The translations under genes and the position numbers were made by a program. Below the pieces are notes generated by a model, which was not told where the DNA came from, ran no database searches, and saw only the letters and a program-made list of their open reading frames with translations. Of a stretch of DNA of 7,607 nt, positions 6,105 through 7,607 are shown piece after piece (position 1 is the first letter of the stretch; each line of letters starts with the position of its first letter). This DNA is from Gammaproteobacteria bacterium UBA3067 (lineage in GTDB: Bacteria > Pseudomonadota > Gammaproteobacteria > Pseudomonadales > UBA3067). The stretch spans positions 3,085 to 10,691 of the forward strand of contig DFBZ01000051.1 of the NCBI GenBank assembly GCA_002366835.1. The letters are read 5' to 3'.

Positions 6105-6147
6105 TTCATCCGGCGCGGGAGAAAGTTTGTATCCCGTGCCGGATGAA
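6105..6147. terminator. Long hairpin (16-bp stem), terminator-like
   Basis: TTCATCCGGCGCGGGA (6105-6120) pairs with TCCCGTGCCGGATGAA (6132-6147) over 16 positions with one G-U pair and an 11-base loop. It lies 66 bases after the stop of the first GH114 gene. The following bases, TCTATTTTA, are only moderately U-rich, so it may be a weak terminator, an RNA stabiliser or a dispersed palindromic repeat. Confidence 0.6.
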
Positions 6148-6457
6148 TCTATTTTATTCAATTCTGGCAATGTCTATAAGTATCTTGAGTTAATTGTCCA
6201 ATATGTGACCTGGTTAATAACTACACGGAATAAGATTCACTATACTTATTAAATAGATTTATTAGCCATGTTCAAGTTACTGGGTTCGAGCGCCCGTTGA
6301 TGCTAGAAGCTTCAAGGGTTGCGGGGTTTATCAAACCAAGACCGCATATGCTGAATAAAGGTTTACCCCTTATACAGCAATCCCCCCAAGAAAAAATCTA
6401 GAGCAATTGCTTGATAACGTCACTTGAAAATCCCTGCGCATGATATATGCATTTATC
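6148..6457. other. Gene-free region between the two GH114 genes
   Basis: No coding frame is convincing. It holds TATACT near 6241, a possible -10 without a good -35. It also has the palindromes GAAGCTTC (about 6307-6314), GCATATGC (about 6345-6352) and AGCAATTGCT (6402-6411). The last is about 55 bases before the preferred start of the second GH114 gene and could be an operator. Confidence 0.35.
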
Positions 6458-6461
6458 GAGG
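6458..6461 (+). promoter_or_regulatory. Ribosome binding site deciding the second GH114 start
   Basis: GAGG lies five bases before the ATG at 6467. The upstream in-frame ATG at 6440 has no such motif, so 6467 is the preferred start. Confidence 0.6.
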
Positions 6462-6466
6462 CACCC

Positions 6467-7378
6467 ATGAACATTTTTGCTACATTAATCACATTGGTTT
6501 TTATCGCGCTTTCGATTTCTGATGAGCAAAGTAGCATTAGACCAAGTGCTGATACAGAAGGTACTGAGAAACAACTTACCGATGAGCCGAGTGCCGGAAA
6601 ACAGGTAGATATAGAGCAAGGGGATATAGAACAGAATTATGCAGAACAGGGGACTTGGTATCGCCCTTCTCCACTCATCAGATGGCACATTCAGTTAAGT
6701 GGTTCAGTAAACACGTCTCACGATGCTGAACTATATGACATTGACCTGTTCGACTCACCAACCACCTTAATTCAAGAGCTTCAAGAGTCGGGCATTAAAG
6801 TTATTTGCTATTTTTCTGCAGGATCCTATGAGGAGTGGCGTTCCGATGCTAGCTCGTTCAAGGCGAATGATTTGGGGAATACGCTGGATGGCTGGCCAGG
6901 GGAGAGATGGCTAGACATTCGATCTGAAAATGTACGCTCAATTATGAAAAGACGCCTTGATCTGGCCAAATCGAAGGGTTGTGATGGCGTCGACCCAGAT
7001 AATATGGATGGTTATACGAATAATCCGGGAATGAACCTTACGGCAAAAGATCAGCTTGATTACAATCGCTTTATCGCTAATGAAGCCCACGCAAGAATGC
7101 TTGCAGTGGGGCTTAAAAATGATGTTGATCAAATCAATGAGCTTGTTACGTATTTTGACTTCGCTGTGAATGAACAGTGTTTTGAATATTCTGAGTGTTC
7201 AACTATGGAGTCTTTTATTACTGCGAATAAGCCGGTATTCAATATTGAATACCAACAAAAATATGTAAATAGGCCATTAACACTAGAGGCGCTTTGCAGT
7301 GATTCGATCAACAAACAATTCAGCACCTTGGTATTACCCCTGGAACTGAATGATGAATTTCGTATTAGCTGCCAATAG
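6467..7378 (+). CDS. Second GH114 family glycosidase, short form
   Basis: This 303-residue paralogue of the upstream gene carries only the GH114 catalytic domain. The N-terminus MNIFATLITLVFIALSIS is hydrophobic but lacks Lys or Arg, so it is a weak signal peptide or membrane anchor, and there is no lipobox cysteine. A Glu/Gln/Asp-rich spacer of about 44 residues follows. Numbering from the alternative ATG at 6440, domain motifs are TWYRPSP (72-78), VICYFSAGSYEEWR (121-134), ERWLDIR (155-161), GCDGVDPDNMDGYTN (180-194) and NEQCF (244-248). D187 and E245 are the likely catalytic residues by family comparison. The loop between YEEWR and ERWLDIR is shorter than in the neighbour. Export to act on a galactosamine-containing polysaccharide is inferred. 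The tandem arrangement suggests duplication and divergence rather than a recent copy. Confidence 0.85.
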   Translation: MNIFATLITLVFIALSISDEQSSIRPSADTEGTEKQLTDEPSAGKQVDIEQGDIEQNYAEQGTWYRPSPLIRWHIQLSGSVNTSHDAELYDIDLFDSPTTLIQELQESGIKVICYFSAGSYEEWRSDASSFKANDLGNTLDGWPGERWLDIRSENVRSIMKRRLDLAKSKGCDGVDPDNMDGYTNNPGMNLTAKDQLDYNRFIANEAHARMLAVGLKNDVDQINELVTYFDFAVNEQCFEYSECSTMESFITANKPVFNIEYQQKYVNRPLTLEALCSDSINKQFSTLVLPLELNDEFRISCQ

Positions 7379-7384
7379 ATAGAG

Positions 7385-7395
7385 CCCTTCAAGGG
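7385..7395. repeat. Short palindrome CCCTT-C-AAGGG after the second GH114 stop
   Basis: An exact 5-bp inverted repeat around one base, seven bases after the stop codon. It is too short and lacks a T tract, so it is not called a terminator. Confidence 0.25.
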
Positions 7396-7434
7396 ACGCG
7401 AATATCTCGCCTAAAGCACCTAGAGCCTGCCCCA

Positions 7435-7518
7435 TGCGCACAACGAGTGCCTTGGGTATTAGCAGCACACCTCTTTTTCGCGCCTTTATGCCCTCGGGGT
7501 GCAACTGAGGGTTTTAGC
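7435..7518 (+). repeat. Degenerate dispersed element, copy 2
   Basis: TGCGCAC (7435-7441), GTGCCTTGGG (7447-7456) and GGGTTTTAGC (7509-7518) recur in the same order on the minus strand at 988-885. The sequence between the blocks is not clearly conserved. This copy sits inside the attC-like palindrome at 7438-7537. Confidence 0.3.
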
Positions 7519-7537
7519 TTAAGTTGATGCGTTGTGC
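7438..7537 (+). other. attC-like imperfect palindrome of 100 bases
   Basis: GCACAACG (7438-7445) and CGTTGTGC (7530-7537) are exact inverted copies holding the AAC and GTT triplets found in attC R boxes. Inside, CTTGGG (7451-7456) can pair with CTTAAG (7518-7523) using two G-U pairs, after spacers of five and six bases. Further in, GCACACC can pair with GGGGTGC with one mismatch. This R-spacer-L layout resembles integron attC sites, but the outer bases do not fit RYYYAAC/GTTRRRY and no integrase is in view. Confidence 0.3.
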
Positions 7538-7607
7538 ACGACAAATGTCTCATAGGGTAGCTCCTCAACATGCCCCGCAACTAAGATATAAGCCATAGAA
7601 AAGCTAA
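7538..7607. other. Right edge of window without a recognisable gene
   Basis: No convincing coding frame reaches the edge on either strand. A 25-codon minus-strand frame from an ATG near 7595 (starting MAYILVAGHVEELPYE) is too short to support. Confidence 0.3.

Noticed and set aside
7389..7580. 63-codon minus-strand frame at the right edge
   Set aside because: Arg/Cys/His-rich translation without a ribosome binding site, spanning an imperfect palindrome; not a credible protein.
1..7607. CRISPR array, tRNA, rRNA or transposase
   Set aside because: No regularly spaced direct repeats, no cloverleaf-like sequence and no recognisable transposase or integrase motif were seen by eye.

Overview
The window looks like chromosomal or genomic-island DNA from a Gram-negative bacterium, most likely a marine or polysaccharide-degrading gammaproteobacterium of the Cellvibrio/Saccharophagus/Teredinibacter type. 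That placement is an inference from a moderate-GC sequence, exported glycoside hydrolases (one with a Ser/Asp-rich linker), a cyanobacterial-type nitrate permease and an alkene reductase. No rRNA, tRNA, transposase, integrase or CRISPR array was found.

Left part (1-1148): an orphan PD-(D/E)XK nuclease-like gene (52-513) and a 63-residue acidic protein (576-767). The nuclease gene is bracketed by short motifs resembling the two ends of an integron gene cassette, although the right side of that structure is incomplete. Next comes about 360 bases without a gene, ending in a perfect 17-bp palindrome just upstream of the transporter start.

Centre (1149-3802): an NNP/NrtP-type nitrate/nitrite permease, then a strong bidirectional terminator, then an Old Yellow Enzyme-type alkene reductase with its own good ribosome binding site. 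The terminator suggests two transcription units rather than an operon.

3803-4662 has no intact gene. Its minus strand holds long protein-like stretches interrupted by in-frame stop codons and a frame change, read here as one or two decayed genes. It ends in an imperfect direct repeat in the leader of the next gene.

Right part (4663-7378): two tandem paralogous GH114 genes (endo-alpha-1,4-polygalactosaminidase-like). The first has a signal peptide, an unrecognised N-terminal beta-rich domain, a Ser/Asp linker and the catalytic domain. The second is shorter and has only a hydrophobic N-terminus, an acidic/Gln-rich spacer and the catalytic domain. A 16-bp hairpin separates them, and the second is followed by a roughly 100-bp imperfect palindrome with attC-like geometry. 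The likely joint role of the pair is cleavage of a galactosaminogalactan- or Pel-like polymer outside the cytoplasm. No polysaccharide synthesis or uptake genes are present to confirm the substrate.

No clearly novel multi-gene system is visible. The best leads are the GH114 pair with its unknown accessory domain, the cassette-like structures at both ends, and the decayed minus-strand region.
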